A DNA stretch of 64,000 nt from Streptomyces xanthochromogenes (lineage in GTDB: Bacteria; Actinomycetota; Actinomycetes; Streptomycetales; Streptomycetaceae), in contig NZ_BMUZ01000008.1 of assembly GCF_014650455.1 (NCBI RefSeq), positions 1 to 64,000 on the forward strand. The letters run 5' to 3'. The translations under genes were made by a program, and so were the position numbers. The notes below the pieces were generated by a model, which saw nothing but the letters and a program-made list of their open reading frames with translations, was not told the DNA's origin and did not search any database. Positions 54,906 to 63,584 of the stretch are shown one piece after another; positions within the stretch are counted from its first letter, which is position 1, and each line of letters starts with the position of its first letter.

Positions 54906-55065
54906 GTCGCGCACGGCCGCCGCGTGAGGTTCTGTCCACAACTCCCTTGGGAATGCCCGCTTCTTTCCGATAAAGCGTCAATTGCGGGGGTGGCGGTGAT
55001 CACCCTTTCGTGTGCTTTTCACCAAAGACCTCAAGGGCCACGGGAGTCCCGCCGACAAAGGGTGC

Positions 55066-55950
55066 ATGAGCACCCTTGCGCACACCATGATGACCGCCCG
55101 CACCGCCGACGCCGGCCTCGCGGCCCCGGGCGAACTCGACCGCTACCCCTACGGGGAGGCGCGCGCCGCCGACCGGATCGGCGCCCCTTCCTGGGACGGC
55201 GGAGACACGGAACTGGGCCGGGTGGGCCGGCGCGCGGCGGGCAGTCGCGGCCGTGGCCTGCACGGTCAACTCGTCCAGCAGCTCGGTCAGATGATCGTCT
55301 CCGGCGACCTCGGCGCGGACCGTCCGCTCGTCCCCGAGGAGATCGGCCAGCGCTTCGAGGTCTCCCGCACGGTCGTCCGCGAATCCCTGCGCGTGCTCGA
55401 GGCCAAGGGTCTGGTCAGTGCCCGGCCCAATGTCGGCACCCGGGTCCGCCCGGTCGCCGACTGGAACCTCCTGGACCCCGACATCATCGAGTGGCGCGCC
55501 TTCGGCCCCCAGCGCGAGGACCAGCGCCGCGAGCTGGCCGAGCTGCGCTGGACCATCGAGCCGCTGGCCGCCCGCCTCGCCGCGGGGCACGGCCGCGAGG
55601 ACGTTCAGCAGCGCCTCGGGGACATGGTGGAGATCATGGGCCACGCCCTCGCTCAGGGTGACTCGATCACCTTCTCGCGGGCCGATGCCGAATTCCACTC
55701 GCTCCTGATCCAGCTCGCCGGCAACCGGATGCTGGAGCACCTGTCCGGCATCGTCTCGGCCGCGCTCCAGGTATCAGGGTCACCGATCACCGGCTGTGAC
55801 CGTCCCTCGGACGCCTCCCTCGCACACCACGGACGGATCGTGGACGCCCTCGCCAACGGCGACCCGATGGCGGCCGAGGCGGCCATGCGTCAACTGCTCA
55901 CCGTGCACCCCGAGGTGGAGCGCGTCGTTCCCGCCCCGCGCGAGCACTGA
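55066..55950 (+). CDS. FadR-subfamily GntR transcriptional regulator
   Basis: This is a 294-residue GntR-type regulator. After about 65 variable residues, the winged HTH reads LGQMIVSGDLGADRPLVPEE and GQRFEVSRTVVRESLRVLE. The FCD ligand domain (about 150-280) has ELRWTIEPLAARLAA, DAEFHSLLIQLAGNRMLEHL and HHGRIVDALANGDPMAAEAAM. The His/Asp residues of this domain often bind a metal and a carboxylic acid. ATG 55066 is chosen; the region before it has no RBS that I can see. It lies 320 nt before hrdB. Its targets and ligand are not evident. Confidence 0.88.
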   Translation: MSTLAHTMMTARTADAGLAAPGELDRYPYGEARAADRIGAPSWDGGDTELGRVGRRAAGSRGRGLHGQLVQQLGQMIVSGDLGADRPLVPEEIGQRFEVSRTVVRESLRVLEAKGLVSARPNVGTRVRPVADWNLLDPDIIEWRAFGPQREDQRRELAELRWTIEPLAARLAAGHGREDVQQRLGDMVEIMGHALAQGDSITFSRADAEFHSLLIQLAGNRMLEHLSGIVSAALQVSGSPITGCDRPSDASLAHHGRIVDALANGDPMAAEAAMRQLLTVHPEVERVVPAPREH

Positions 55951-56270
55951 GCGAAGCCCCGCCGCACCAGGCGTGCCGCCGGATCCCGGAGGGGTCCGGC
56001 GGGCTCGAATATGGGGTATCTGTCCCTTGTGAGCCCTTGGTCGCCTTTGGGGTGTGACTCGGGCCACGAAGATTGCGCGTAACACTCCTCGAAACCATGC
56101 GATGACTTAAGAGGTAACAGTCGAGGAGGGAATGCAGCGGCCACGCGTGGCGCTGTACAGCTCCGAGGTTCAGCCCGCGCCCCCGGCACATCCCCAGCCG
56201 GTGGTCGTCGGCTCCGGCCCGATCCTGGGCGGGGCCGGAAGCCGTTTTCCATCGTTTCGAGAGGTTGTTC
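55951..56270. promoter_or_regulatory. hrdB promoter region
   Basis: These 320 nt lie before the principal sigma gene and contain no convincing ORF. The part from 56000 to 56140 is AT-richer, with TATGGGGTAT and GCGCGTAACACT motifs, and probably holds the promoters. I could not place individual -35/-10 pairs or a SigR site. Confidence 0.5.
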
Positions 56271-57824
56271 GTGTCGGCCAGCACATCCCGTACGCTCCCG
56301 CCGGAGATCGCCGAGTCCGAGTCTGTGATGGCGCTCATCGAGCGGGGAAAGGCTGATGGACAGATCGCCGGCGATGACGTGCGTCGGGCCTTCGAAGCCG
56401 ACCAGATTCCGCCGACCCAGTGGAAGAATGTTCTGCGCAGCCTCAACCAGATCCTCGAGGAAGAGGGTGTGACGCTGATGGTCAGTGCCGCGGAGTCACC
56501 GAAGCGCACCCGCAAGAGCGTCGCAGCGAAGAGCCCGGCCAAGCGCACCGCCACCAAGACGGTCGCGGCCAAGACGACCGTGACCACCACCAGGACCGTC
56601 GCCGCCTCCGCGGCCCCGGCCGAGAGTGTGGACGTGTCGGCCGACGAGGCCGACGACGCCCCCAAGAAGGCCGTCGCCAAGAAGGCGGCCGTGAAGAAGA
56701 CCGCCGCCAAGAAGACGGTGGCCAAGAAGACCGCGGCGAAGAAGACCGCCGCCAAGAAGGGCGACGACGAGGAAGCCGTCGAGGGCGACGAGCTCCTCGA
56801 GGACGCCGCGCCCGGCAAGGGCGACGACGAGGAGCCCGAGGGCGAGAGCAAGGGCTTCGTCCTGTCCGACGAGGACGAGGACGACGCTCCGGCCCAGCAG
56901 GTCGCCGTCGCCGGAGCCACCGCGGACCCGGTCAAGGACTACCTGAAGCAGATCGGCAAGGTCCCGCTCCTCAACGCCGAGCAGGAGGTCGAGCTCGCCA
57001 AGCGCATCGAGGCCGGCCTGTTCGCCGAGGACAAGCTGGCGAACGCGGACAAGCTCGCGCCGAAGCTCAAGCGCGAACTGGAGATCATCGCCGAGGACGG
57101 CCGCCGCGCCAAGAACCACCTCCTGGAGGCCAACCTCCGTCTGGTGGTCTCGCTGGCCAAGCGCTACACCGGTCGCGGCATGCTCTTCCTGGACCTCATC
57201 CAGGAGGGCAACCTCGGCCTGATCCGTGCGGTCGAGAAGTTCGACTACACCAAGGGCTACAAGTTCTCCACGTACGCCACCTGGTGGATCCGTCAGGCGA
57301 TCACCCGCGCCATGGCCGACCAGGCCCGCACCATCCGTATCCCGGTGCACATGGTCGAGGTCATCAACAAGCTCGCGCGCGTCCAGCGCCAGATGCTCCA
57401 GGACCTGGGCCGCGAGCCCACCCCGGAGGAGCTGGCCAAGGAGCTCGACATGACCCCGGAGAAGGTCATCGAGGTCCAGAAGTACGGCCGCGAGCCGATC
57501 TCGCTCCACACCCCCCTGGGTGAGGACGGCGACAGCGAGTTCGGTGACCTCATCGAGGACTCCGAGGCGGTCGTGCCGGCCGACGCGGTCAGCTTCACGC
57601 TCCTCCAGGAGCAGCTGCACTCGGTGCTCGACACCCTGTCCGAGCGTGAGGCGGGCGTGGTCTCCATGCGCTTCGGCCTCACCGACGGCCAACCGAAGAC
57701 CCTGGACGAGATCGGCAAGGTCTACGGCGTGACCCGCGAGCGGATCCGCCAGATCGAGTCCAAGACCATGTCGAAGCTGCGCCACCCGTCGCGTTCGCAG
57801 GTGCTGCGCGACTACCTCGACTAG
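56271..57824 (+). CDS. hrdB: Principal RNA polymerase sigma factor HrdB
   Basis: This is the vegetative sigma-70 factor, 517 residues, 86% or so of it shared in my memory with S. coelicolor HrdB from region 1.2 on. A Lys/Ala-rich stretch (KKTAAKKTVAKKTAAKK, about 135-165) and acidic linker precede region 1.2 (DPVKDYLKQIGKVPLLNAEQE). Region 2 is KGYKFSTYATWWIRQAITRA, region 3 VIEVQKYGREPISLHTPLGE, and region 4 VYGVTRERIRQIESKTMSKL. GTG 56271 gives the known VSASTSRTLPPEIAES opening. A hairpin follows. Confidence 0.96.
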   Translation: MSASTSRTLPPEIAESESVMALIERGKADGQIAGDDVRRAFEADQIPPTQWKNVLRSLNQILEEEGVTLMVSAAESPKRTRKSVAAKSPAKRTATKTVAAKTTVTTTRTVAASAAPAESVDVSADEADDAPKKAVAKKAAVKKTAAKKTVAKKTAAKKTAAKKGDDEEAVEGDELLEDAAPGKGDDEEPEGESKGFVLSDEDEDDAPAQQVAVAGATADPVKDYLKQIGKVPLLNAEQEVELAKRIEAGLFAEDKLANADKLAPKLKRELEIIAEDGRRAKNHLLEANLRLVVSLAKRYTGRGMLFLDLIQEGNLGLIRAVEKFDYTKGYKFSTYATWWIRQAITRAMADQARTIRIPVHMVEVINKLARVQRQMLQDLGREPTPEELAKELDMTPEKVIEVQKYGREPISLHTPLGEDGDSEFGDLIEDSEAVVPADAVSFTLLQEQLHSVLDTLSEREAGVVSMRFGLTDGQPKTLDEIGKVYGVTRERIRQIESKTMSKLRHPSRSQVLRDYLD

Positions 57825-57846
57825 GTCGCGTTCGTCCGTACGGCAT

Positions 57847-57882
57847 CAAGGGCCCGTTCTCCTTACGGAGGCCGGGCCCTTG
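57847..57882. terminator. Terminator after hrdB
   Basis: CAAGGGCCCG and CGGGCCCTTG pair around a 16-nt loop that itself contains CTCC-ttac-GGAG. It lies 23 nt after the hrdB stop. Confidence 0.8.
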
Positions 57883-57959
57883 CACGTTTCACCGGGTGCG
57901 GCGGGTGGCGCCCTGGCTGACGCTGGGTGTGCTTGTGTCACCGAGAGTCAGGAGACCGT

Positions 57960-58772
57960 ATGCCCCGCTGCATCGCCCGGGCCGTCTCAGGGGCGGCCGC
58001 CCTTGGGGTCATCGCACTGGGGGCGCCGCTGCCCGCGGCCGCCGACGAGGTCGTCATCGGTGGGCAGCCCGTCAAGATCTCGGACAGCCCCTGGGTGGTG
58101 GCGCTGTCCAGCCGTGACCGGTTCGGAGGTACGCGCGCGGGCCAGTTCTGCGGGGGAGTGGTGGTGGGTCCCACCACCGTGCTCACCGCGGCCCACTGTC
58201 TGCGCAGCGACGTCCTGGGCGCGGACGTGTCGAAGGTGCGGGACCTCACGGTCATCGCGGACCGCACCGAGCTGCGCTCGACCGCGGGCGAGGAGATCCC
58301 GGTGAGCGCCACCTGGACCAACCCCGGCTACGACCCGGGGACCAACGCGGGCGACCTGGCGGTCCTGACCCTGTCCCGGCCGCTTCCCGCGGCCTCCGCG
58401 ATCCCGGTGGCCGCGACGGGCGACCCGAGCTACCGGGCCGGCACCCGCGCCACGGTCTACGGCTGGGGCGACACCTCGGGCGGGGGCAGCTATCCGACGG
58501 CGCTGCGGGCGGCGCCCGTGTCCGTCCTGTCGGACGCGGCCTGTACGCGCGCCTACCCGCCGAACTCGGACGGGACGTACGAGGCGTCCACCATGCTGTG
58601 CGCAGGCGATTCCAGGGGCGGCCACGACGCTTGTCAGGGCGACAGCGGCGGCCCGCTGGTGGCCCAGGGACGACTCATCGGCCTCGTGTCGTGGGGCAAC
58701 GGCTGCGGGCAGGCCGACAGCCCCGGGGTCTACACGCGGGTGTCGGCCATCGCCAGGCCCGCGGGCGGCTGA
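57960..58772 (+). CDS. Secreted trypsin-like serine protease
   Basis: This is a secreted S1-family protease of 270 residues. The signal peptide (about 1-28) ends ALGAPLPAAA. The mature form begins near DEVVIGGQPVKISDSPWVVAL. The triad is TAAHCLRS (His), GDLAVLTLSRPL (Asp) and CQGDSGGPLVA (Ser). An Asp six residues before the Ser (HDACQGDSGG) points to Lys/Arg preference, as in trypsin. The protein lacks the usual WI helix end and stops at VSAIARPAGG, slightly short. ATG 57960 has AGGAG 5 nt upstream. It lies between hrdB and a terminator. Confidence 0.88.
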   Translation: MPRCIARAVSGAAALGVIALGAPLPAAADEVVIGGQPVKISDSPWVVALSSRDRFGGTRAGQFCGGVVVGPTTVLTAAHCLRSDVLGADVSKVRDLTVIADRTELRSTAGEEIPVSATWTNPGYDPGTNAGDLAVLTLSRPLPAASAIPVAATGDPSYRAGTRATVYGWGDTSGGGSYPTALRAAPVSVLSDAACTRAYPPNSDGTYEASTMLCAGDSRGGHDACQGDSGGPLVAQGRLIGLVSWGNGCGQADSPGVYTRVSAIARPAGG

Positions 58773-58801
58773 CCGGACGGGCCCGGCGTCCGGACATGAG
58801 A

Positions 58802-58841
58802 ACGGGCGGCCACTCCCCCTGCACGGGGAGTGGCCGCCCGT
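58802..58841. terminator. Bidirectional terminator, 17-bp stem
   Basis: The arms 58802-58818 and 58825-58841 are perfect complements with a 6-nt loop. It separates the protease gene from the convergent small zinc protein gene. Confidence 0.88.
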
Positions 58842-58883
58842 CGCCGGTCCTGGACCGGCCCTGGCTCGTCGTGATGCGAGGTC

Positions 58884-59114
58884 TCAGTGGTCCTCGTCGC
58901 CTGCGGACTCGGGCACCGCCGTGAGGCGGTCCGTCTCGTCCTGTATGTCAGCGGCGATCTTCTTCAGCTCCGGCTCGAACTTACGTCCGTGATGAGCACA
59001 GAAGAGCAGTTCGCCGCCGCTGGTCAGGACTACGCGAAGGTAGGCCTGTGCGCCGCAGCGGTCGCAACGGTCGGCGGCCGTCAGGGGGCTCGCGGGGGTC
59101 AGAACAGTAGTCAC
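58884..59114 (-). CDS. Small zinc-ribbon-like protein (DUF7455-like)
   Basis: This 76-residue protein has a four-ligand zinc site, RCDRCGAQAYLR (two Cys) and LLFCAHHGRKF (Cys and His), followed by a helical acidic tail (PELKKIAADIQDETDRL). It matches a small actinobacterial family that I recall as DUF7455, with no known function. GTG 59114 has AGAGG about 5 nt upstream. It is conserved next to hrdB and parE in Streptomyces, from memory. It diverges from parE. Confidence 0.8.
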   Translation of the reverse strand: MTTVLTPASPLTAADRCDRCGAQAYLRVVLTSGGELLFCAHHGRKFEPELKKIAADIQDETDRLTAVPESAGDEDH

Positions 59115-59548
59115 GTCGCCTCTTCTCTAGCTCGACGAGCTGTCGTACCAGGGTCAACATCCAACCAGGCCGAAAACGTTCCCGCTCGTGGCTTTTCCTC
59201 GAAAGTTCTTGGTCAAGGTGGCTGTCTGCTGCCGGTTGGCGGCGAATGAGCCGTATTGCGGAGCTTTACGGGTTTCGCGTTGCTTGTCTTGTTTGGCCCT
59301 CCCGGCGGGGTTGCCGGTTGTTCATGAGGACGTGCCCGGAGCCTAAATGGTTCATGCCTGAATGGGAACGTGATATCCGCATCACCCCAACGAGGGATCG
59401 AACATGTTTGCGACGCTGGACTAGCATGAGGATTCGCGAGGGTTGCGTGACAACGGCTCTACCAGGCCTCGGTACCCTCTGACCGGCGACCGACGCCGGC
59501 CCCTTACCCATCGGGGGCGCAATTGAAATTCAGCGAGGAGCGAACTGC
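59115..59548. other. AT-richer divergent region before parE
   Basis: These 434 nt are clearly less GC-rich than the flanks. No tRNA is recognisable, and the ORFs on either strand do not read as proteins. TACCCT near 59474 is a candidate -10 for parE. A non-coding RNA cannot be excluded. Confidence 0.5.
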
Positions 59549-61666
59549 GTGACCGCCGAGACGTCCGTTCCGTCCACTGCGCTGCTGAGCGGGGCAGACC
59601 GCGACGGCTCCAACTACACCGCTCGGCATCTGCTCGTACTCGAAGGCCTCGAAGCCGTCCGCAAGCGGCCCGGCATGTACATCGGGTCCACGGACAGCCG
59701 CGGCCTGATGCACTGCCTCTGGGAGATCATCGACAACTCCGTCGACGAGGCCCTGGGCGGCCATTGCGACCACATCGAGGTGATCCTGCACGACGACGCC
59801 TCCGTCGAGGTGCGGGACAACGGCCGGGGCATCCCCGTCGACGTCGAGCCCAAGACCGGGCTCTCGGGCGTCGAGGTCGTCATGACCAAGCTCCACGCCG
59901 GCGGAAAGTTCGGCGGCGGCTCCTACGCAGCCTCCGGCGGCCTGCACGGCGTGGGCGCCTCCGTGGTCAACGCGCTCTCGGCCCGCCTGGACGTCGAGGT
60001 CGACCGGGGGACCACCCACGCGATCAGCTTCCGGCGCGGCGTCCCCGGCATCTTCACCGAGCAGGGGCCCGACGCGCCCTTCGACCCGGGCAACGGGCTG
60101 CTCAAGGGCAAGCGCGTCCCCAAGGGCCGCACCGGCACCCGCATCCGGTACTGGGCGGACCGCCAGATCTTCCTGAAGGACGCGAAGCTGTCGCTGGACA
60201 CGCTGTACCAGCGGGCGCGGCAGACGGCGTTCCTGGTGCCGGGTCTGACGATCGTGGTCCGGGACGAGCGGGGACTCGACGGAGAGGGAAAGACGGAGGA
60301 GACGTTCCGGTTCGACGGCGGGATCAGCGAGTTCTGCGAGTACCTGGCGCAGGACAAGGCCGTCAACGACGTCCTGCGGCTGTCCGGCTCGGGGACCTTC
60401 AAGGAGACCGTCCCGGTCCTGGACGACCGCGGTCACATGACACCGACGGAGGTCACCCGTGAGCTGGGCGTGGACATCGCGCTGCGCTGGGGCACCGGCT
60501 ACGACACGAACCTGAAGTCGTTCGTGAACATCATCGCCACGCCCAAGGGCGGCACCCACGTCTCCGGGTTCGAGCGGTCGGTGACCAAGACCGTGAACGA
60601 GGTGCTGCGGTCGGTGAAGATGCTGCGGGTCGCCGAGGACGACGTCGTCAAGGACGACGCCCTCGAAGGCCTCACCGCGGTCGTCACGGTGCGGCTGGCG
60701 GAGCCGCAGTTCGAGGGCCAGACCAAGGAGGTCCTGGGTACCTCGGCCGCCAACCGGATCGTCGCGAACGTCGTCGCCAAGGAGCTGAAGGCGTTCCTGA
60801 CCTCGACGAAGCGGGACGACAAGCAGCAGGCCCGGGCCGTGATGGAGAAGATCGTCGCCGCCGCGCGGACGCGGATCGCGGCCCGTCAGCACAAGGAGGC
60901 GCAGCGCCGTAAGACGGCCCTGGAGTCCTCCTCGCTGCCGGCGAAGCTGGCGGACTGCCGCAGTGACGACGTGGAGCGCAGTGAGCTGTTCATCGTCGAG
61001 GGCGACTCGGCGCTGGGGACGGCGAAGCTGGCCCGCAATTCGGAGTTCCAGGCGCTGCTGCCGATCCGGGGGAAGATCCTCAACGTTCAGAAGGCGTCGG
61101 TCTCCGACATGCTGAAGAACGCGGAGTGCGGGGCGATCATCCAGGTCATAGGAGCCGGGTCGGGCCGTACCTTCGACATCGACGCCGCCCGCTACGGCAA
61201 GATCGTCCTGCTGGTGGACGCCGATGTGGACGGGGCGCACATCCGGATCCTGCTGCTGACGCTGTTCCAGCGCTACATGCGGCCGATGGTGGAGGCGGGC
61301 CGGGTGTTCGCCGCGGTGCCGCCGCTGCACCGCATCGAGCTGGTCCAGCCGAAGAAGGGCCAGGACAAGTACGTGTACACGTACTCGGACAACGAGCTGC
61401 GCAGCACCCTGCTGGAGTTCCAGCGCAAGAACGTCCGCTACAAGGACACCATCCAGCGCTACAAGGGCCTGGGTGAGATGGACGCCGACCAGCTCGCCGA
61501 GACCACCATGGACCCCCGCTTCCGCACCCTGCGACGGATCAACATCGGGGACCTGGAAGCCTCCGAGCAGGTCTTCGACCTCCTCATGGGCAACGAAGTC
61601 GCGCCCCGCAAGGAGTTCATCACCAGCTCCGCCGCCACCCTGGACCGCTCACGCATCGACGCCTGA
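59549..61666 (+). CDS. parE: DNA topoisomerase IV subunit B (ParE, GyrB-type)
   Basis: This is a type IIA topoisomerase B subunit of 705 residues. It pairs with ParC to separate replicated chromosomes. The GHKL ATPase has WEIIDNSVDEALGG, DNGRGIPVDVE and GGLHGVGASVVNALS. The transducer follows, then the TOPRIM domain with FIVEGDSALGTAKLARN (canonical GDSA) and VDADVDGAHIRILLLTLF. It ends QRYKGLGEMDADQLAETTMD. GTG 59549 has GAGGAG 9 nt upstream. Streptomyces also has gyrB elsewhere; this neighbourhood next to hrdB is that of parE (SCO5822, from memory). Confidence 0.94.
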   Translation: MTAETSVPSTALLSGADRDGSNYTARHLLVLEGLEAVRKRPGMYIGSTDSRGLMHCLWEIIDNSVDEALGGHCDHIEVILHDDASVEVRDNGRGIPVDVEPKTGLSGVEVVMTKLHAGGKFGGGSYAASGGLHGVGASVVNALSARLDVEVDRGTTHAISFRRGVPGIFTEQGPDAPFDPGNGLLKGKRVPKGRTGTRIRYWADRQIFLKDAKLSLDTLYQRARQTAFLVPGLTIVVRDERGLDGEGKTEETFRFDGGISEFCEYLAQDKAVNDVLRLSGSGTFKETVPVLDDRGHMTPTEVTRELGVDIALRWGTGYDTNLKSFVNIIATPKGGTHVSGFERSVTKTVNEVLRSVKMLRVAEDDVVKDDALEGLTAVVTVRLAEPQFEGQTKEVLGTSAANRIVANVVAKELKAFLTSTKRDDKQQARAVMEKIVAAARTRIAARQHKEAQRRKTALESSSLPAKLADCRSDDVERSELFIVEGDSALGTAKLARNSEFQALLPIRGKILNVQKASVSDMLKNAECGAIIQVIGAGSGRTFDIDAARYGKIVLLVDADVDGAHIRILLLTLFQRYMRPMVEAGRVFAAVPPLHRIELVQPKKGQDKYVYTYSDNELRSTLLEFQRKNVRYKDTIQRYKGLGEMDADQLAETTMDPRFRTLRRINIGDLEASEQVFDLLMGNEVAPRKEFITSSAATLDRSRIDA

Positions 61667-61687
61667 GACCGGTCCCCCAGGGCCTGA

Positions 61688-61726
61688 CGAGCGCCGGTCC
61701 GCGGAGCTCCCGCGGACCGGCGCTCG
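61688..61726. terminator. Terminator after parE, 17-bp stem
   Basis: The arms 61688-61704 and 61710-61726 pair perfectly around a 5-nt loop, 21 nt after the parE stop. Confidence 0.88.
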
Positions 61727-61881
61727 CCGTCTCCACCCACGGGTGGAGAGCAAACCTCCACCCGCGATCCACCCCTGGCCCGATGCGTCTGACCAGGTCG
61801 TTTCCGTAGCGTCGTAGATGTACGGAGGAGCCGGACCCCGGCTTCTCGTCCGTTTCGTCTTCTCGTCCTCCGGAGGCTTCG

Positions 61882-62397
61882 ATGTCCGCGCTCAACGTGC
61901 TGGTGGCAGTCGCGGTGGTGGCGCTGATCCTGGTCCGCCAGTTCAAGCCGCAGCAGCTCGGAGGCTCCGGCCGCAAGTGGTGGGTGGTGCCCGCCGTTCT
62001 GGCGTTCTTCGCCGTGAAGGACGGCGGGCTCATCGACCAGCACCACCAGGCCGGGTCCGTCACCCTGCTCGGCGCCGAGCTCGTCACCGGTGTGCTCATG
62101 GGCGTCGGCTGGGCCTGGACGTCGCGGATATGGACCGAGCCCGACGGCACGGTGTGGTCCCGCGGCACCAAGGCGACCGCCGGGATCTGGGTCCTCGGCA
62201 TAGCCCTGCGGGTCGGACTCGCCGCCCTCGGCGCCCTGGCCGGGATCCACATGGGCACCGGCGCCATCCTGCTGGCGCTCGCCGCCTCCCTGATCGTCCG
62301 CGGCGGCATCCTGATGTGGCGGGCCCAGCCGGCCCTCGCGTCGTACGGTACTGCTGCCGCAAGCCCCGCCCCGCAGGTGTGGAAGGACCGCGTGTGA
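61882..62397 (+). CDS. CcdC-like (DUF1453) membrane protein
   Basis: This 171-residue integral membrane protein resembles the CcdC/DUF1453 group, with four to five segments: VLVAVAVVALILVRQF, KWWVVPAVLAFFAVKDG, LLGAELVTGVLMGVGWAW and ALRVGLAALGALAG. The biochemical role of these proteins is unknown. It is the first gene of a transcript with a histidine kinase and response regulator: its stop overlaps the kinase start (GTGA). It may therefore be a sensor partner of the two-component system. ATG 61882 follows GGAGG at 7 nt. Confidence 0.75.
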   Translation: MSALNVLVAVAVVALILVRQFKPQQLGGSGRKWWVVPAVLAFFAVKDGGLIDQHHQAGSVTLLGAELVTGVLMGVGWAWTSRIWTEPDGTVWSRGTKATAGIWVLGIALRVGLAALGALAGIHMGTGAILLALAASLIVRGGILMWRAQPALASYGTAAASPAPQVWKDRV

Positions 62398-63584
62398 CCC
62401 TGGAGACCTGGCTCGGCTGGCCTTCGCGGGAAGCACTTGCCCGCGAAGGCCTCACGCGTGCCAGACGCAATCTCGCCCGGGCCATCCGGGCCGTGGTGTT
62501 CACCGCCCTGCTCTGGTCCACGCTCACCGAAGAGCACGCGCCGGGAGGCTGGGCGTGGGTGGGCGGCATCGCTCTCGTCCTCGGCTGCGCCCTGCTGGGC
62601 CGGGCGTTCTTCCGCTTCACCTACGACCACCGGCTCTGGCCCTCGTTGGCCGCGCTGGTGCTGGTCATGGGCGGCGCGGCCGGGGCCAGGGCGGCGGGCT
62701 GGCCGGTGCTCGCCCTGGTCATGTTCTGCGGCTGCGCGGTGACCGCCCTGGGACGGCTGCCGCTGGGAGCCGCCGTCCCCTGCACCGCGGTGGCCCTCGC
62801 GGCGTACTCCCTTGTCAACAACGACAATTGGCTGACCACCGTGGTGACCGTGGCCGGGCTCGGGCTCGCCGGATATGTGCTGCGCCTCGACGCGGAGGCC
62901 CGCGGCAGCGCCCAGCGGCTCCTCGCCCAGGAGCGGGCGGCGCGGGCCGCCGAGGCGGAGTCGGCCGCGCTCGGCGAGCGGGCCAGGATCGCCCGCGAGA
63001 TCCATGACGTACTGGCCCACAGCCTCTCGGCGCAGCTGGTGCACCTGGAGGCGGCGCGGCTGCTGATCGAGCGGGAGCCTCCCGGGGAGTTCCGGGAGAA
63101 GATCCTCGAACGGGTGGTGGCCGCCCGGGGCATGGCGCGCGAGGGGCTCGCCGAGACGCGCCAGGCGCTGTCCGCGCTGCGCGGCGAGATGACCCCGGTG
63201 GAGGACTTCCTGCAGGCACTGATCGAGGGAGCCGGCGTCGGCTCCGGTTTCGCCCAGGGCACCGGCGTTCAGGTCGCGGGCGAGCGCAGGGCGCTGCCCG
63301 CGGAGGCCTCGCAGGCCGTGCGCAGGGTGGCTCAGGAGGCCCTGACCAATGTGCGCAAGCACGCGCCGGGTGCGGCCGTCGCCGTGCGTCTTGAGTACCT
63401 GCCCGATGAAGTCGCCCTGGAAGTACGGGACTCGGGCGGGCGCAAGCGGGCGGGGGAGCTCGCTGTCAGTGGCTGCGGTTACGGTCTTCTGGGGATGAGG
63501 GAGCGCGCCGAACTGCTCGGCGGCACCCTGGAGGCCGGGCCGGATGAGGAGGGCTTCGTGGTGAGACTGAGGGTGCCCGCATGA
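62394..63584 (+). CDS. NarL-type sensor histidine kinase
   Basis: This is a HisKA_3-type membrane histidine kinase of 396 residues. About five hydrophobic segments (about 25-150) precede the coiled coil and the H-box ARIAREIHDVLAHSLSAQLV. The ATPase region has AQEALTNVRKHAPGA (N-box) and GYGLLGMRERAELLGG (G-box), with a weak DSGG in place of DNG. The GTG start overlaps the stop of the upstream membrane-protein gene by 4 nt, and the gene overlaps its response regulator (ATGA). The signal is not known. Confidence 0.88.
   Translation: MTLETWLGWPSREALAREGLTRARRNLARAIRAVVFTALLWSTLTEEHAPGGWAWVGGIALVLGCALLGRAFFRFTYDHRLWPSLAALVLVMGGAAGARAAGWPVLALVMFCGCAVTALGRLPLGAAVPCTAVALAAYSLVNNDNWLTTVVTVAGLGLAGYVLRLDAEARGSAQRLLAQERAARAAEAESAALGERARIAREIHDVLAHSLSAQLVHLEAARLLIEREPPGEFREKILERVVAARGMAREGLAETRQALSALRGEMTPVEDFLQALIEGAGVGSGFAQGTGVQVAGERRALPAEASQAVRRVAQEALTNVRKHAPGAAVAVRLEYLPDEVALEVRDSGGRKRAGELAVSGCGYGLLGMRERAELLGGTLEAGPDEEGFVVRLRVPA

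Noticed and set aside
54931..54944. Possible DnaA box (TCTGTCCACAA) before the FadR-type gene
   Set aside because: A single imperfect box can occur by chance. There is no partner like that at 47741-47764.
59246..59482. 78-codon plus-strand ORF before parE
   Set aside because: No RBS, mixed codon use and no protein-like pattern. The region is more simply the parE promoter.
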